Shown here: piece by piece, positions 12,158 to 21,522 of the stretch
How positions within the stretch are numbered: the stretch's first letter is position 1
How the letters are laid out: every line of letters starts with the position of its first letter
Assembly (NCBI RefSeq): GCF_027000115.1
Contig: NZ_JALTON010000027.1
Span: 1-57,757, forward strand
DNA from: Thiohalobacter sp.
Lineage (GTDB): Bacteria > Pseudomonadota > Gammaproteobacteria > Thiohalobacterales > Thiohalobacteraceae
Length of the DNA stretch: 57,757 nt
Direction of reading: 5' to 3'
Made by a program: the position numbers and the translations under genes
Notes under the pieces: model-generated
Seen by the model: only the letters and a program-made list of their open reading frames with translations
The model's database searches: none
Told to the model about the DNA's origin: nothing

Positions 12158-12240
12158 TCGGGGTCCTCGAAGCATTGGTTTGGGTCGCACCTCCAATTCT
12201 CCGGGTAAACCCCGAGTGAACAACCTACTGGAAGATCACA
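11215..12240 (-). mobile_element. IS481-family insertion sequence, complete, 1026 bp
   Basis: Imperfect terminal inverted repeats of about 25 bp: left TGTGTAAACCCACCAGGTTG... from 11215, right (reverse complement) TGTGATCTTCCAGTAGGTTG... from 12240; 18 of 25 positions match, ending in a shared AGGTTGTTCAC. The flanks carry a 6-bp target duplication GCTAGG (11209-11214 and 12241-12246). This fits NCTAGN, the consensus reported for IS481. Removing the element and one GCTAGG rejoins the end of repeat copy A to the permease upstream region. Confidence 0.95.
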
Positions 12241-12317
12241 GCTAGGTGCAGATGCATCGTCCTTCAAGTGCCAGTAAACTGCGGGGCTGCATCTTTCGTC
12301 CCTTCCTCGGAGTCTCC

Positions 12318-14270
12318 ATGACATTGCCCATCAAGCCGACCAAGTCCCTGATCGCCGCCCTGGTGTTTGCCCTGGTGGCGGTGTGGCTGGCCGGCAGGGT
12401 GCCGACGGTCGAGATTGCCTGGGTCTGCGCCATACTGCTGCTGACCATCTACCTGTTTGCGTTCGAGATTGTGGAAGTGGATGTGGCCGCGATCTCCATC
12501 ATGGTCCTGCTCGGCCTGACTGAGCTGTTCGCGCCGCTGATGGCGCTGGAGCAGGGGCTGGTATCCAGCAGCCACCTGTTTGACGGTTTTTCCAGTAACG
12601 CGGTCATGTCCATCATCGCGGTGATGATTATCGGGGCCGGCCTGGACAAGACCGGGCTGATGGGGCAGGTGGCCTCCTTCATTCTCAAGGTGGGCGGTAC
12701 CACCGAGAAGCGCGTGATTCCCCTGATCTCGGGCACGGTGGGCATCATCTCGAGCTTCATGCAGAATGTGGGTGCCGCGGCCCTGTTTCTGCCCGTGGTC
12801 AGCCGCATCTCCGCCCGCACCGGGCTGCCGTTGTCGCGGCTGCTGATGCCCATGGGTTTCTGCGCCATTCTCGGCGGCACCGTCACCATGGTCGGTTCCA
12901 GCCCGCTCATTCTGCTCAACGACCTGATCCTGACCTCCAACCGGGCGCTGCCCGAGGATCAGCACATGGCCACCTTCGACCTGTTCTCGGTGACGCCCAT
13001 CGGTCTGGCGCTGGTGGCCACGGGCATCCTCTATTTCGTGCTCGCGGGACGTTACGTGCTGCCGGCCGCTGGTGGTGAGGAGAGCGTGACCAGCGCGACC
13101 TCCACCATGGCGCATTTCAAGGAGGTCTACGGTGTTTCCTATGCGGTGTACGAGGTCGACGTGCCGGCGGAGAGTCCGCTGGCCGGGAAGACCATCGACG
13201 AGATCGAGGTCGGCTACCGCATCCGCATCGTCGCCTTCTACCACGATGGCAACCTGCGCCTCGCGCCCGGCGGGCTGGCGCGTGACGTGGTGGTGGAACC
13301 GGGGACCACGCTGGGTATCCTGGCGTCGGACGACCGCCTGAACTTCTTCATCGAGGAGACCGGCCTCAAGCCCCGCGAACAGCTCGACGTGTTCCAGGAC
13401 GTGCTCAATCCGAACAAGTCCGGCATCGCCGAGGTGCTGATACCGCCCGGCTCGGCTTTCATTGGCAAGTCGGCGCGCGATGTCTGGATGCGCAAGACCT
13501 ATGGCCTGTCCATTCTTGCCATTCACCGGCGCGGCGAAACCCTGCGCGAGGGCACCGGTATTCGTGACCTGCCATTCGAACCGGGTGACGTGCTGGTGGT
13601 GCACACGCACTGGGACACCCTGGCGCGGCTGCAGAAGGACCGCAACTTCGTGGTACTGACCACCGAGTTTCCGCATGAGGAACTGCGTCCGCACAAGGTG
13701 CCGCATGCGCTGGTGTTCTTCTTGATCGCCCTGTCGCTGGTGCTGTTCAGTGACCTGCGGCTGTCGGTTTCCCTGCTTACCGGTGCGCTGGGGATGATCC
13801 TGGCCGGAGTGCTTACCATCGACGAGGCCTACAAGGCGGTGAGCTGGAAGACGGTGTTCCTGCTGGCCTCGCTCATCCCATTGGGGCTGGCGGTGGAGAC
13901 CACCGGCACCGCGGCCTGGATCGCCGAGCAGACGCTGGCGGTGGTCGGGCACATGCCGATGTGGGTCATCCAGGCGGCGATTGCCGCGCTCGCGACCTTC
14001 TTCACCCTGGTGATGTCCAATGTCGGCGCCACTGTGCTGCTGGTGCCGCTGGCGGTGAACATTGCCCTGGGCGCGGGTGCCGATCCGGCGCTGTTTGCGC
14101 TGACGGTTGCCATCTCCACCTCCAACTCCTTCCTGATCCCCACCCACCAGGTCAACGCCCTGATCATGGGGCCGGGCGGCTACCGGGTGGTCGACTTCAT
14201 GCGCGCCGGCGGGATCATGACGCTGCTGTTCCTTGTCGTTTCACTTTCGATGCTGAATCTGGTGTTCTGA
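12318..14270 (+). CDS. SLC13/DASS-family permease with TrkA-C domains
   Basis: Inner-membrane anion transporter, probably sodium-coupled, for sulfate or dicarboxylate-like ions; the substrate is inference. 650 aa from ATG 12318, preceded by GGAG. The N-terminal and C-terminal blocks each hold about five membrane segments, separated by a soluble insert (about 275-450) with two TrkA-C/RCK-C modules (VYEVDVPAESPLAGKTIDEI and EVLIPPGSAFIGKSARDV). Motifs SSFMQNVGAAALFLP and SNVGATVLLVPLAVN plus STSNSFLIPTHQVNALIMGPGGY match the paired re-entrant motifs of the family. The IS481 element sits 77 nt upstream, between the gene and its former upstream region, so its promoter may have changed. Confidence 0.9.
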   Translation: MTLPIKPTKSLIAALVFALVAVWLAGRVPTVEIAWVCAILLLTIYLFAFEIVEVDVAAISIMVLLGLTELFAPLMALEQGLVSSSHLFDGFSSNAVMSIIAVMIIGAGLDKTGLMGQVASFILKVGGTTEKRVIPLISGTVGIISSFMQNVGAAALFLPVVSRISARTGLPLSRLLMPMGFCAILGGTVTMVGSSPLILLNDLILTSNRALPEDQHMATFDLFSVTPIGLALVATGILYFVLAGRYVLPAAGGEESVTSATSTMAHFKEVYGVSYAVYEVDVPAESPLAGKTIDEIEVGYRIRIVAFYHDGNLRLAPGGLARDVVVEPGTTLGILASDDRLNFFIEETGLKPREQLDVFQDVLNPNKSGIAEVLIPPGSAFIGKSARDVWMRKTYGLSILAIHRRGETLREGTGIRDLPFEPGDVLVVHTHWDTLARLQKDRNFVVLTTEFPHEELRPHKVPHALVFFLIALSLVLFSDLRLSVSLLTGALGMILAGVLTIDEAYKAVSWKTVFLLASLIPLGLAVETTGTAAWIAEQTLAVVGHMPMWVIQAAIAALATFFTLVMSNVGATVLLVPLAVNIALGAGADPALFALTVAISTSNSFLIPTHQVNALIMGPGGYRVVDFMRAGGIMTLLFLVVSLSMLNLVF

Positions 14271-14343
14271 GGGCTGTGAGGCGTGAGGCGCAGGCTACGG
14301 CTGGCTGAAGTGCGCGAGGCGTCGGGTGTTGTGCTGCCGCACC

Positions 14344-15108
14344 CTATGGCGTGGCGGCCGACCCCGTGGGGCCGCACACATCGCAGCCGGGATCCGGCCT
14401 CAGCCGCAGGGTCCGGAATTCCAGCGCATCCCCGTCGAAGATGAGCAGCCGGCCGCACAGGGGGTCGCCGATCCCGGTCAGCACCTTGATGGCCTCCAGC
14501 GCCTGCAGGCTGCCGATCACGCCCACCACCGGGGCCAGTACGCCGTTTTCCGCGCAGGTCTGTTCCGCCTCGCTGCCGTCCCGGTACAGGCAGCGGTAGC
14601 AGGGGCTGTCGGGGGTGCCGGGCAGGAACACGGTGAGCTGGCCCTCGTTGCGAATGGCCGCGCCGGAGACCAGCGGCCTGCCTGCGTCAACACAGGCGGC
14701 ATTGATGGAGAAGCGGGTGTCGAAGTTGTCGCTGGCATCGATCACCAGGTCGGCGGCGGCCACCTGTTCGGCCAGTGCCTCGCCCGCGAGCCGTGTCTGC
14801 AGGGCCTCTACCCGGGTGTCGGGATTGATGCGGGCCAGGCTGGCGGCGGCGGACTCGACCTTGGGCCGGCCGATGTCGGCCTGGCCGTGCAGGATCTGGC
14901 GCTGGAGGTTGGACAGGTCCACGCGGTCGTCATCGGCGATCACCAGCCGCCCGACGCCGGCCGCGGCGAGATAGAGCGCGGCAGGCGACCCCAAACCGCC
15001 CGCCCCGACGATGAGCACGCGGCTGTCGAGCAAGCGGTGCTGACCCTCCACGCCAAAGGCGGGCAGCATGATCTGGCGGCTGTAGCGCAGCAGTTGTTCG
15101 TCGTTCAT
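14344..15108 (-). CDS. moeB: Molybdopterin-synthase adenylyltransferase / ThiF-type E1-like enzyme
   Basis: Adenylates the C-terminal glycine of a ubiquitin-like sulfur carrier (MoaD or ThiS). 254 aa, single adenylation domain like E. coli MoeB (249 aa). ATP-binding GAGGLGSPAA at 35-44; the NLQRQILH arginine motif at 67-74; structural zinc ligands Cys170/Cys173 and Cys242/Cys245; the candidate catalytic Cys185 lies in QTCAENGVLAP. MoeB, ThiF and HesA cannot be separated by eye; MoeB is preferred by length and by location beside prmC/prfA/hemA, a common gammaproteobacterial order. Confidence 0.9.
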   Translation of the reverse strand: MNDEQLLRYSRQIMLPAFGVEGQHRLLDSRVLIVGAGGLGSPAALYLAAAGVGRLVIADDDRVDLSNLQRQILHGQADIGRPKVESAAASLARINPDTRVEALQTRLAGEALAEQVAAADLVIDASDNFDTRFSINAACVDAGRPLVSGAAIRNEGQLTVFLPGTPDSPCYRCLYRDGSEAEQTCAENGVLAPVVGVIGSLQALEAIKVLTGIGDPLCGRLLIFDGDALEFRTLRLRPDPGCDVCGPTGSAATP

Positions 15109-15171
15109 GGGGAGGGAAAGCGGCGGTGACCAGCAGTGGCCGACTATACCGCACCCTGGCCGCGCGGCCCA

Positions 15172-15582
15172 TCAGAGATAGCGGCGCCAGTGCTCCGGCC
15201 GTTCGTCGCGGCAGCCATGCGGGCGCTGCCGGTACTGTTCGATGAAGATGGCCTGGGTGCAGTTGCCGCGGCCGCGCCCGCAGTCGAGCTGCGCCCGCTC
15301 CGCATCCTCGCAGTAGTAGTAGAGGGCACGCTTGAGCTTGTTGAGCAGGTTGTTGTCCAGATGGAAGCCCAGTTCCTCCAGCAGCCCTTCGATGATCTGC
15401 AGACCGATGCGGCTGACGTCGTAGGTCACGTGCAATTGATCCGGTCCCTCGGGCCGCACCCGCACCACGCCCTCGACGCAGCTCAGCACCAGTGCCGCTT
15501 TCTGCGCCTGGTCGCCCTCGGCATGCGGGCCGCGGAACAGGATCTCGCGATGCTTCAGGGTGGACGGGTTTTCCTCGTTCAT
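15172..15582 (-). CDS. HMA-like small protein with a Cys-rich C-terminus (unknown function)
   Basis: 136 aa, unknown. Residues about 26-73 read like a heavy-metal-associated (ferredoxin-like) fold: VLSCVEGVVRVRPEG...VTYDVSRIGLQIIEGLLEELGF, but without the CxxC metal site. The C-terminal half has an amphipathic helix (LLNKLKRALYYYCED) and four more cysteines (91, 101, 108, 124) with His in GNCTQAIF and HGCRDERPEHWRRYL, a possible metal-binding set. It is placed between moeB and prmC on the same strand. It could be a metal chaperone or sulfur-transfer partner; this is inference. Confidence 0.7.
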   Translation of the reverse strand: MNEENPSTLKHREILFRGPHAEGDQAQKAALVLSCVEGVVRVRPEGPDQLHVTYDVSRIGLQIIEGLLEELGFHLDNNLLNKLKRALYYYCEDAERAQLDCGRGRGNCTQAIFIEQYRQRPHGCRDERPEHWRRYL

Positions 15583-15631
15583 GCCTCTATCCTAGACCCG
15601 CGGCCCGTTTATTCAAGTCCGGAATGCAGGG

Positions 15632-16483
15632 TTATTCCCCCGGGCGGCCCATCCGGCCGAGACTGACCCGGTCCAGGCCGGCGAGGTCGCGGAGGCACCG
15701 GATTTCCTCGAATCCCCGGGATTTCAACAGGCTGGCGACCGCCTCGGCCTGGTCCATGCCATGCTCGAGCAGCAGCCAGCCACCGGGCTCGAGATGGGCG
15801 GGTGCGCCACTGATGATGTGTTCGAGGTCGTCGAGGCCCTCGGGTCCGGCGGCAAGGGCGGCGCGCGGTTCATGGCGCACGTCGCCCTGGTCCAGGTGCG
15901 GATCGGCCTCGGCGACGTAGGGTGGGTTGGAAACGATGGCGGTGAAGCGCTCGCCGCTGACGGGTACGAACCAGTTGCCCTCGCGCCAGTCGATTGTCAG
16001 TCCAAGCCGCCTGGCATTGCGGCGGGCAACCGCCAGCGCGGCCGGGGCGCGTTCCACGGCGGTCACCGTCCAGAGCGGGCGTTCGTGGCGTACCGCCAGG
16101 GCGATGGCGCCGCTGCCGGTGCCCAGGTCCAGGATGTGTGCCGGCTGTCCGGCCGGCAGCCGTTCCAGCAGGGCTTCCACCAGCAGTTCGGTTTCCGGCC
16201 GCGGGATCAGGGTATCGGGCGTCACCTCCAACGGCAGCGACCAGAACTCGCGTTGCCCGACCAGGTGCGCCACCGGTTTGCCCGCCGCGCGGTGTTCGAT
16301 CAGCGCCGAGAAGCGCAGCGCGGCGGCCTCGTCCAGTTCGGCCTCCGGCCAGGCATGGAGATGGCTGCGGGGTCTGCCGAGCACGTGTGCGAGCAGGATC
16401 TCCGCATCCAGGCCAGGGCTGTCGCTGCGGCCCTCGAGCCGGGCCGCGGCCAGTCTCAGGACCTCGCGAAGCGTCTGCCGCAT
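15632..16483 (-). CDS. prmC: Peptide chain release factor N5-glutamine methyltransferase
   Basis: SAM-dependent enzyme that methylates the glutamine of the GGQ motif of release factors, including the prfA product encoded just upstream. 283 aa from ATG 16483 (MRQTLREVLRLAA), which aligns with the N-terminus of the 277-aa E. coli protein; a start at 16531 would add 16 residues. The SAM motif ILDLGTGSGAIALAV and the catalytic NPPY (about 186-189) are present, as is REFWSLPLEVTPDTLIPRPETE. prfA-prmC adjacency is the usual arrangement. Confidence 0.95.
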   Translation of the reverse strand: MRQTLREVLRLAAARLEGRSDSPGLDAEILLAHVLGRPRSHLHAWPEAELDEAAALRFSALIEHRAAGKPVAHLVGQREFWSLPLEVTPDTLIPRPETELLVEALLERLPAGQPAHILDLGTGSGAIALAVRHERPLWTVTAVERAPAALAVARRNARRLGLTIDWREGNWFVPVSGERFTAIVSNPPYVAEADPHLDQGDVRHEPRAALAAGPEGLDDLEHIISGAPAHLEPGGWLLLEHGMDQAEAVASLLKSRGFEEIRCLRDLAGLDRVSLGRMGRPGE

Positions 16484-16541
16484 GGCGTGCCTGTCGGGGA
16501 CAAGGAGGCGTTCAATCCTGGATCGCTGCATGTCATGCCAG

Positions 16542-17624
16542 TCATTCCTGCAGCGCCGCGAGGCGGTCGGCCTGGTCCTCGGCGATCAGCGGCTCGATGA
16601 TCAGGTCCAGGTTGCCTTCCATGATCTCGTCGAGCTTGTACAGGGTCAGGTTGATGCGATGGTCGGTGACCCGGCCCTGGGGGAAATTGTAAGTGCGGAT
16701 GCGCTCGGAACGGTCACCGGAGCCGACCAGGTTGCGTCGGGTCTGTGCCTGTTCCGAGGCGCGTCGTTCGCGTTCAGCGGCCTCCAGCCGGGCGGCCAGC
16801 AGTGCCAGCGCGCGCGCACGGTTCTTGTGCTGGGAGCGTTCGTCCTGGCATTCCACCACGATGCCGGAGGGCAGGTGGGTGATGCGCACCGCCGAGTCGG
16901 TTTTGTTGACGTGCTGCCCGCCGGCGCCCGATGCGCGGAAGGTGTCGACCTTGAGGTCGGCCGGATTGATGTCCACGGCCTCGGATTCAGGGATCTCGGG
17001 CAGCACGGCGACGGTCGCCGCCGAGGTGTGGATACGGCCCTGGGATTCGGTCTCGGGCACCCGCTGCACCCGATGGGCGCCGGACTCGAACTTCAGTCGG
17101 GAGTAGGCTCCCCGGCCAACGATGCGGGCGATGATCTCCTTGTAGCCCCCGTGTTCGCCGGGGCTCTCGCCGAGCACCTCGACCTGCCAGCCACGGCGTT
17201 CGGCATAGCGGGCGTACATGCGGAACAGGTCGCCAGCGAACAGTGCGGCCTCGTCGCCGCCGGTGCCGGCACGGATTTCCAGGAAGATGTTGCTGTCGTC
17301 GTGCGGATCCCGGGGAAGCAGCAGGGTCTGCAGTTCCTGCGCCAACGCCTCGCGTCGCTCGGCCGCTGCCCGGGCTTCGTCCGTGGCCAGTGCGCGCATC
17401 TCCGGGTCCGGGTCGGCCTGCATGGCCTGGGCCTGGGCCAGGGCCTCCCCGGCCTCGCGCCACGCCCGGTAGCAGCGGCTCACCGGCTCCAGCTGGCTGT
17501 ATTCCACCGAGAGGGCGCGGAAGCGTTCCTGGTCGGCGATCACGTCCGGATCGGACAGCAACGCGCCCACTTCCTCGAAACGGTCGAGCAGGGTATCGAG
17601 CTTGGCCTGGATGGAAGGCTTCAT
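16542..17624 (-). CDS. prfA: Peptide chain release factor 1
   Basis: RF1 recognises UAA and UAG stop codons and releases the peptide. 360 aa, identical to the E. coli length. The ribosome-active GGQ is in [21 protein letters not shown] (GGQ at about 235); [21 protein letters not shown] is the conserved C-terminal block. Located between hemA (21 nt upstream) and prmC. UAG stops are frequent at the repeat-flanked genes in this window, so RF1 would terminate them. Confidence 0.97.
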   Translation of the reverse strand: MKPSIQAKLDTLLDRFEEVGALLSDPDVIADQERFRALSVEYSQLEPVSRCYRAWREAGEALAQAQAMQADPDPEMRALATDEARAAAERREALAQELQTLLLPRDPHDDSNIFLEIRAGTGGDEAALFAGDLFRMYARYAERRGWQVEVLGESPGEHGGYKEIIARIVGRGAYSRLKFESGAHRVQRVPETESQGRIHTSAATVAVLPEIPESEAVDINPADLKVDTFRASGAGGQHVNKTDSAVRITHLPSGIVVECQDERSQHKNRARALALLAARLEAAERERRASEQAQTRRNLVGSGDRSERIRTYNFPQGRVTDHRINLTLYKLDEIMEGNLDLIIEPLIAEDQADRLAALQE

Positions 17625-17644
17625 GGTGCAGCGCCGCGGCGGAT

Positions 17645-18907
17645 TCAGGATGGATCGGTATCCATGCCCAGCAGCTGCCGGGCGGTTTCGATGAGTTCCG
17701 CGCGGCCGTCGTAGGCGGCCTCGCGCAGGGCCGCACTGGGTGCATGGATCAGCTTGTTGGTGAGGGTGTTGGCCAGGAATTCCACCACCTGCTGCGGATC
17801 ACGGCCCTGGGCGAGTTGCTGACGGGCCTTTTCCAGAAGCTGATCGCGTTCCCGTTCCGCGCGCTGCCGATAGGCGCGGATGGTGGATACCGCATCCAGC
17901 GAGCGCAGCCAGCCTTCGAAGTGGGCGGTCTGCACGTCGATGATCTCCTCGGCCTGCTGCGCGGCCTCCTGGCGGGAGCGCAGGCCCTCGTCGATGACCT
18001 CGCGCAGATCGTCCACGGTATAAAGGTAGACATCCTCCAGTTCGCCGACCGCGGCATCGATGTCGCGCGGCACCGCGATATCCACCATGAACATGGGCCG
18101 GTGCTTGCGGCGCTTCAGTGCCTGTTCCACGGCCGGGCGGAACAGCAACGGCTCGGGCGCGGCGGTGGAGGCAACCAGAATGTCGGCCTCGGCGAGATGG
18201 GTGTCGATGTCGTCCAGTGCGATGGCGTAGCCGTTGAACTCGGCGGCCAGGCTGTGGGCGCGCTCCACCGTTCGATTGGCAATGATCATGCGCTCCAGCC
18301 CCTGTTCGTGCAGGTGACGCGCGGTCAGCTCGATGGTCTCGCCGGCACCGATCAGCAGCGCGGTCTGTTCACCCAGATCCCCGAAGATCTGCCGGGCCAG
18401 GGACACGGCGGCGAACGCCACCGAGACCGGGCTGGCGCCGATGGCGGTGTCGGTGCGCACCCGCTTGGCGACGGTGAAGGCATGCTGGAACAGGCGATTG
18501 AGCAGGCTGGAGAGGGTGCCGGCCTCGCGTGCCCGCTGGTAGGCCTCCTTCATCTGGCCGAGGATCTGGGGTTCTCCGAGCACCATGGAGTCGAGGCCCG
18601 AGGCCACCCGCAGCATGTGGCGCACGGCCTCGCGGTCGCGGTGCTGGTACAGACAGGGTCGCAGCCGGTTCAACGGCAGGCTGTGCTGCGCCCCCAGCCA
18701 ATCGACCAGTGTGGCGCTGTCGTCCCCCTCCAGCCGGCAATAGAGTTCGGTGCGGTTGCAGGTGGAGAGGATGGCGGCCTCGCAGACCTCCGGCACCGCG
18801 TTCAGCGAGTGCAGGGCGTCGGGCAGCCTGTCCGGCGGAAAGGCGAGCTGCTCACGCACCTCGACGGGCGCAGTGCGGTGGTTGATGCCGAGGGCGATCA
18901 GGGACAT
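17645..18907 (-). CDS. hemA: Glutamyl-tRNA reductase
   Basis: First enzyme of C5-pathway tetrapyrrole synthesis: NADPH reduction of glutamyl-tRNA to glutamate-1-semialdehyde. 420 aa from ATG 18907 ([19 protein letters not shown], the family N-terminus); the 76-residue extension upstream is rejected. Catalytic Cys50 in [11 protein letters not shown]; the S-loop [17 protein letters not shown] and the NADPH-binding [15 protein letters not shown] are present. The C-terminal dimerisation helices end in ARQLLGMD. Divergent from the TPR lipoprotein gene, and upstream of prfA and prmC as in E. coli. Confidence 0.97.
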   Translation of the reverse strand: MSLIALGINHRTAPVEVREQLAFPPDRLPDALHSLNAVPEVCEAAILSTCNRTELYCRLEGDDSATLVDWLGAQHSLPLNRLRPCLYQHRDREAVRHMLRVASGLDSMVLGEPQILGQMKEAYQRAREAGTLSSLLNRLFQHAFTVAKRVRTDTAIGASPVSVAFAAVSLARQIFGDLGEQTALLIGAGETIELTARHLHEQGLERMIIANRTVERAHSLAAEFNGYAIALDDIDTHLAEADILVASTAAPEPLLFRPAVEQALKRRKHRPMFMVDIAVPRDIDAAVGELEDVYLYTVDDLREVIDEGLRSRQEAAQQAEEIIDVQTAHFEGWLRSLDAVSTIRAYRQRAERERDQLLEKARQQLAQGRDPQQVVEFLANTLTNKLIHAPSAALREAAYDGRAELIETARQLLGMDTDPS

Positions 18908-19083
18908 GGGGGCCGGTCTGACTGGAAGGAACCGGAAATTCTGAGCGATGGATGGGGCGATTACAAGCGGGCGCCAGCAGGGGATTCGGATGTCAAGCCG
19001 CCGGTCATCCGTTAAACTGCGGCCTGGATATCCACTCAGACAAGAGGTCCTGCCGGCCCCGTTGCCGGTCCTTCCGCCACGTG

Positions 19084-20808
19084 ATGAGACATGCCCTGAT
19101 TCTGCTCGTTGCCCTGGCACTGGGCGGTTGCGCACGCCTGCAACCCCGGCCCGAGGCCGAGCCGGCCCCTGGCCCGGTTGCCCCCGAAGCGTCGTCGGCG
19201 GCGCTGCCCGCGGGCAGCGCGGCGGGGTCTGAACTGGACAGCGAGCTGCTGTTCAACCTGTTGCTGGGCGAGATGGCTGGCCAGCGCCAGCAGCTCGATG
19301 TGGCCGTGCAGCACTATCTTGCCGCCGCCGCCGAGGCGGACGATGCGCGCATCGCCGAGCGCGCCCTGCGCGTCGCCCTGTACGCCAAGAACGAGGAGGC
19401 CGCACTGGCGGCGGCACGTCGCTGGGTGGAGCTGGCGCCCGACAATGTCGATGCCCGGCAGACGCTGGGCATCCTTGCCCTGCGCGCCGGCATCCAGGAC
19501 GAGGCCTTCGAACAGTTCGAGATCCTGGTCACCCGGCTCGGCGGCGCGCGGGCCTTCCAGTCCATCACGGCCCTGCTGGCGCGGGACCAGGACCGCGGTG
19601 CGGCACTGGCGCTGATGGCGCGGCTGGCGGAGCGCTATCCGGATCTGCCCGAGGCACATCTCGCCTATTCGCGCCTGGCGCTGCATGCAGGTGATCCGCA
19701 ACGGGCGCTGGCCGAGGTCGAACAGGCCCTGCGGCTGCGGCCCGGCTGGGTGCAGGCGCTGGTCCAGCGTGCCCAGGTGCGTATCAAGCTCGGTCAGCCG
19801 GATGAGGCGGCCCGGGAGCTGGCCCAGGCGATCGAGCACACGCCCGATCGTGTCGAGTTGCGGGTGACCTATGCCCGGGTGCTGCTTGAACAGCGCGACA
19901 TCAGCGGGGCCCGTGCCCAGTTCCGCAAGGTCATCGAGCTGCAGCCCGACAATGCCGATGCCCACTACTCGCTGGGGCTGCTGGCACTGGATCAGGGGGA
20001 GCCCCGTGTCGCCGAGGGTCACTTCCGCCGGCTGCTGGCGCTTGGGCAGCGGGAGCAGGAGGCCTACTACTATCTCGGGCGCATTGCCGAGCTGCGGAAC
20101 GACCCCAAGGCGGCGATCGAATGGTACGGCCGGGTGCAGCAGGGCGACTACCTGTTCGATGCCAGGGTCCGCAGCGCGCGCCTGCGCGCCGGCATGGGCG
20201 ACCTGTCCTCGGCGCGGCGCATGCTGCACGAGCTGCGGCTGCGCAATCCCCAACTCGCGGTACGGCTGTACCTCGCGGAGGGTGCCCTGCTGGTCGCGGC
20301 CGGTGAGTACCAGGCGGCCTTTGACATGTACAGCACCGTGTTGGCGGAACTGCCGAACAACAGCGATATCCAGTATGCCCGCGCCCTGGTGGCCGAGAAA
20401 CTGGGCAAGATCGCACTGGCCGAGCAGGACCTGCGCGCCATCACCGAGCGCGAACCCCGGAACGCGCATGCCTGGAATGCGCTCGGCTATACCCTGGCCG
20501 ATCGTACCGGCCGGTTGCAGGAAGCACTGGAATACATCCGCAGGGCGCTGGAGCTGGCGCCCGACGAGCCGGCCATCATCGACAGCATGGGCTGGGTGCA
20601 GTACCGGCTGGGCAATCTCGACGAGGCCGAGGTCTGGCTGCGCAAGGCCTGGGAAAAGAGCAAGGACCCCGAGATCGCCGCCCATCTGGGCGAAGTGCTG
20701 TGGCAATCCGGCAAGCGCGATGAAGCCCGGCGGATCTGGAAGGCGGGGGAGACGCAGGCTGCGGACAATCCCGTGTTGCGCAAGACCCTGGAGCGCTTTC
20801 TGAAGTGA
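19084..20808 (+). CDS. Tetratricopeptide-repeat lipoprotein
   Basis: 574 aa from ATG 19084. A lipoprotein signal with lipobox LGGC (Cys16) is followed by a low-complexity Pro/Ala linker and about ten TPR units from about residue 45 to 570 (for example AEVEQALRLRPGWVQALVQRAQVRIKLG-like units, with A8/G/P27 pattern). The last repeats (AWNALGYTLADRT...YIRRALELAPDEPAIIDSMGWVQYRLG) resemble those of NlpI/PilF/BamD-type periplasmic scaffolds. It overlaps the lolB GTG start by 4 nt, so they are probably translated together, suggesting an outer-membrane-biogenesis context. Molecular partner unknown. Confidence 0.88.
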   Translation: MRHALILLVALALGGCARLQPRPEAEPAPGPVAPEASSAALPAGSAAGSELDSELLFNLLLGEMAGQRQQLDVAVQHYLAAAAEADDARIAERALRVALYAKNEEAALAAARRWVELAPDNVDARQTLGILALRAGIQDEAFEQFEILVTRLGGARAFQSITALLARDQDRGAALALMARLAERYPDLPEAHLAYSRLALHAGDPQRALAEVEQALRLRPGWVQALVQRAQVRIKLGQPDEAARELAQAIEHTPDRVELRVTYARVLLEQRDISGARAQFRKVIELQPDNADAHYSLGLLALDQGEPRVAEGHFRRLLALGQREQEAYYYLGRIAELRNDPKAAIEWYGRVQQGDYLFDARVRSARLRAGMGDLSSARRMLHELRLRNPQLAVRLYLAEGALLVAAGEYQAAFDMYSTVLAELPNNSDIQYARALVAEKLGKIALAEQDLRAITEREPRNAHAWNALGYTLADRTGRLQEALEYIRRALELAPDEPAIIDSMGWVQYRLGNLDEAEVWLRKAWEKSKDPEIAAHLGEVLWQSGKRDEARRIWKAGETQAADNPVLRKTLERFLK

Positions 20809-21368
20809 GGGCCTGGCCACTGGCAGTACCCTTGGTGCTGGTCCTGCTGCTGACCGGCTGTACCCCGGCGCCGGTTGTCCGCGACGCCCTGTTTGTGCCC
20901 CTGGAACTGCTGGTGTGGACGGCGCGGGGGCGGGTCGCTCTCTTTGCCGAAGGTGAAGGCTGGCACGCCGGTTTCGAATGGCGGCAGCAGGGCGAGGATC
21001 TGACCCTGACCCTCAGCGGGCCCTTCGGCCAGGGCGCGCTGCGGCTGCTGCAGGTGCAGGGGCGGGTACGGCTGATCGACGGCCAGGGCGCTGTCCGCGA
21101 GGCGGAGTCCGCCGAATCGCTGGTTGCCGGGGCCACCGGCGTGGCGCTGCCGGTGAGCGGCCTCCGCTACTGGCTGCTCGGCCGGCCCGCGCCGGACCGG
21201 CCCCATCGCTGGCTCGAGGGCGAGGCCTGGCCGCGGCTGGAGCAGGATGGCTGGACCATCGACTACCGCGCCCTTGCCGACGTCGGAGGTCATCGCCTGC
21301 CGACCCGCATCCGGCTCACCCGGCCGGGGATGAAACTGAAACTTGTCATCGATGCCTGGGATGTCTAG
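20805..21368 (+). CDS. lolB: Outer-membrane lipoprotein receptor LolB
   Basis: Accepts lipoproteins from LolA and inserts them into the outer membrane. 187 aa (E. coli 207). Starts with GTG inside the preceding stop (GTGA overlap). Signal peptide with lipobox LTGC (Cys19), then WTARGRVALFAEGEGWHAGFEWRQQGEDLTLTLSGPFGQGALRL, the typical LolB beta-strand pattern, and GWTIDYRALADVGGHRLPTRIRL near the end. lolB-ispE-tRNA-prs is the standard gammaproteobacterial order. Its stop codon TAG (21366-21368) is the first three bases of repeat copy B. Confidence 0.93.
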   Translation: MRAWPLAVPLVLVLLLTGCTPAPVVRDALFVPLELLVWTARGRVALFAEGEGWHAGFEWRQQGEDLTLTLSGPFGQGALRLLQVQGRVRLIDGQGAVREAESAESLVAGATGVALPVSGLRYWLLGRPAPDRPHRWLEGEAWPRLEQDGWTIDYRALADVGGHRLPTRIRLTRPGMKLKLVIDAWDV

Positions 21369-21522
21369 CCTGCATCCTGCTACGGCCCTGGCGGATTTTC
21401 GCTCGGCCTCGGGGGTGCTTCACTCAAGCCGTAGCGACGGCTACGGCTTGAGCGCCAGCCCTCCCCGAGCCCGGCTGCAAATCCGCCATCATCCGCAGCC
21501 CCTGGTGCACTATGCGGGCTAG
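21366..21522. repeat. Interspersed palindromic repeat, copy B (full single module)
   Basis: 157 nt filling the whole lolB-ispE spacer. Left end TAGCCTGCATCCTGCTACGG, right end GGTGCACTATGCGGGCTAG. The arms are imperfect inverted repeats meeting at a perfect central stem, AAGCCGTAGC...GCTACGGCTT (around 21428-21451). Inner arms carry CGGATTTTCGCTCGGCCTCGGGG on the left and CCCCGAGCCCGGCTGCAAATCCG on the right. Its left edge is the lolB stop codon; its right edge contains the ispE start codon. Confidence 0.95.
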
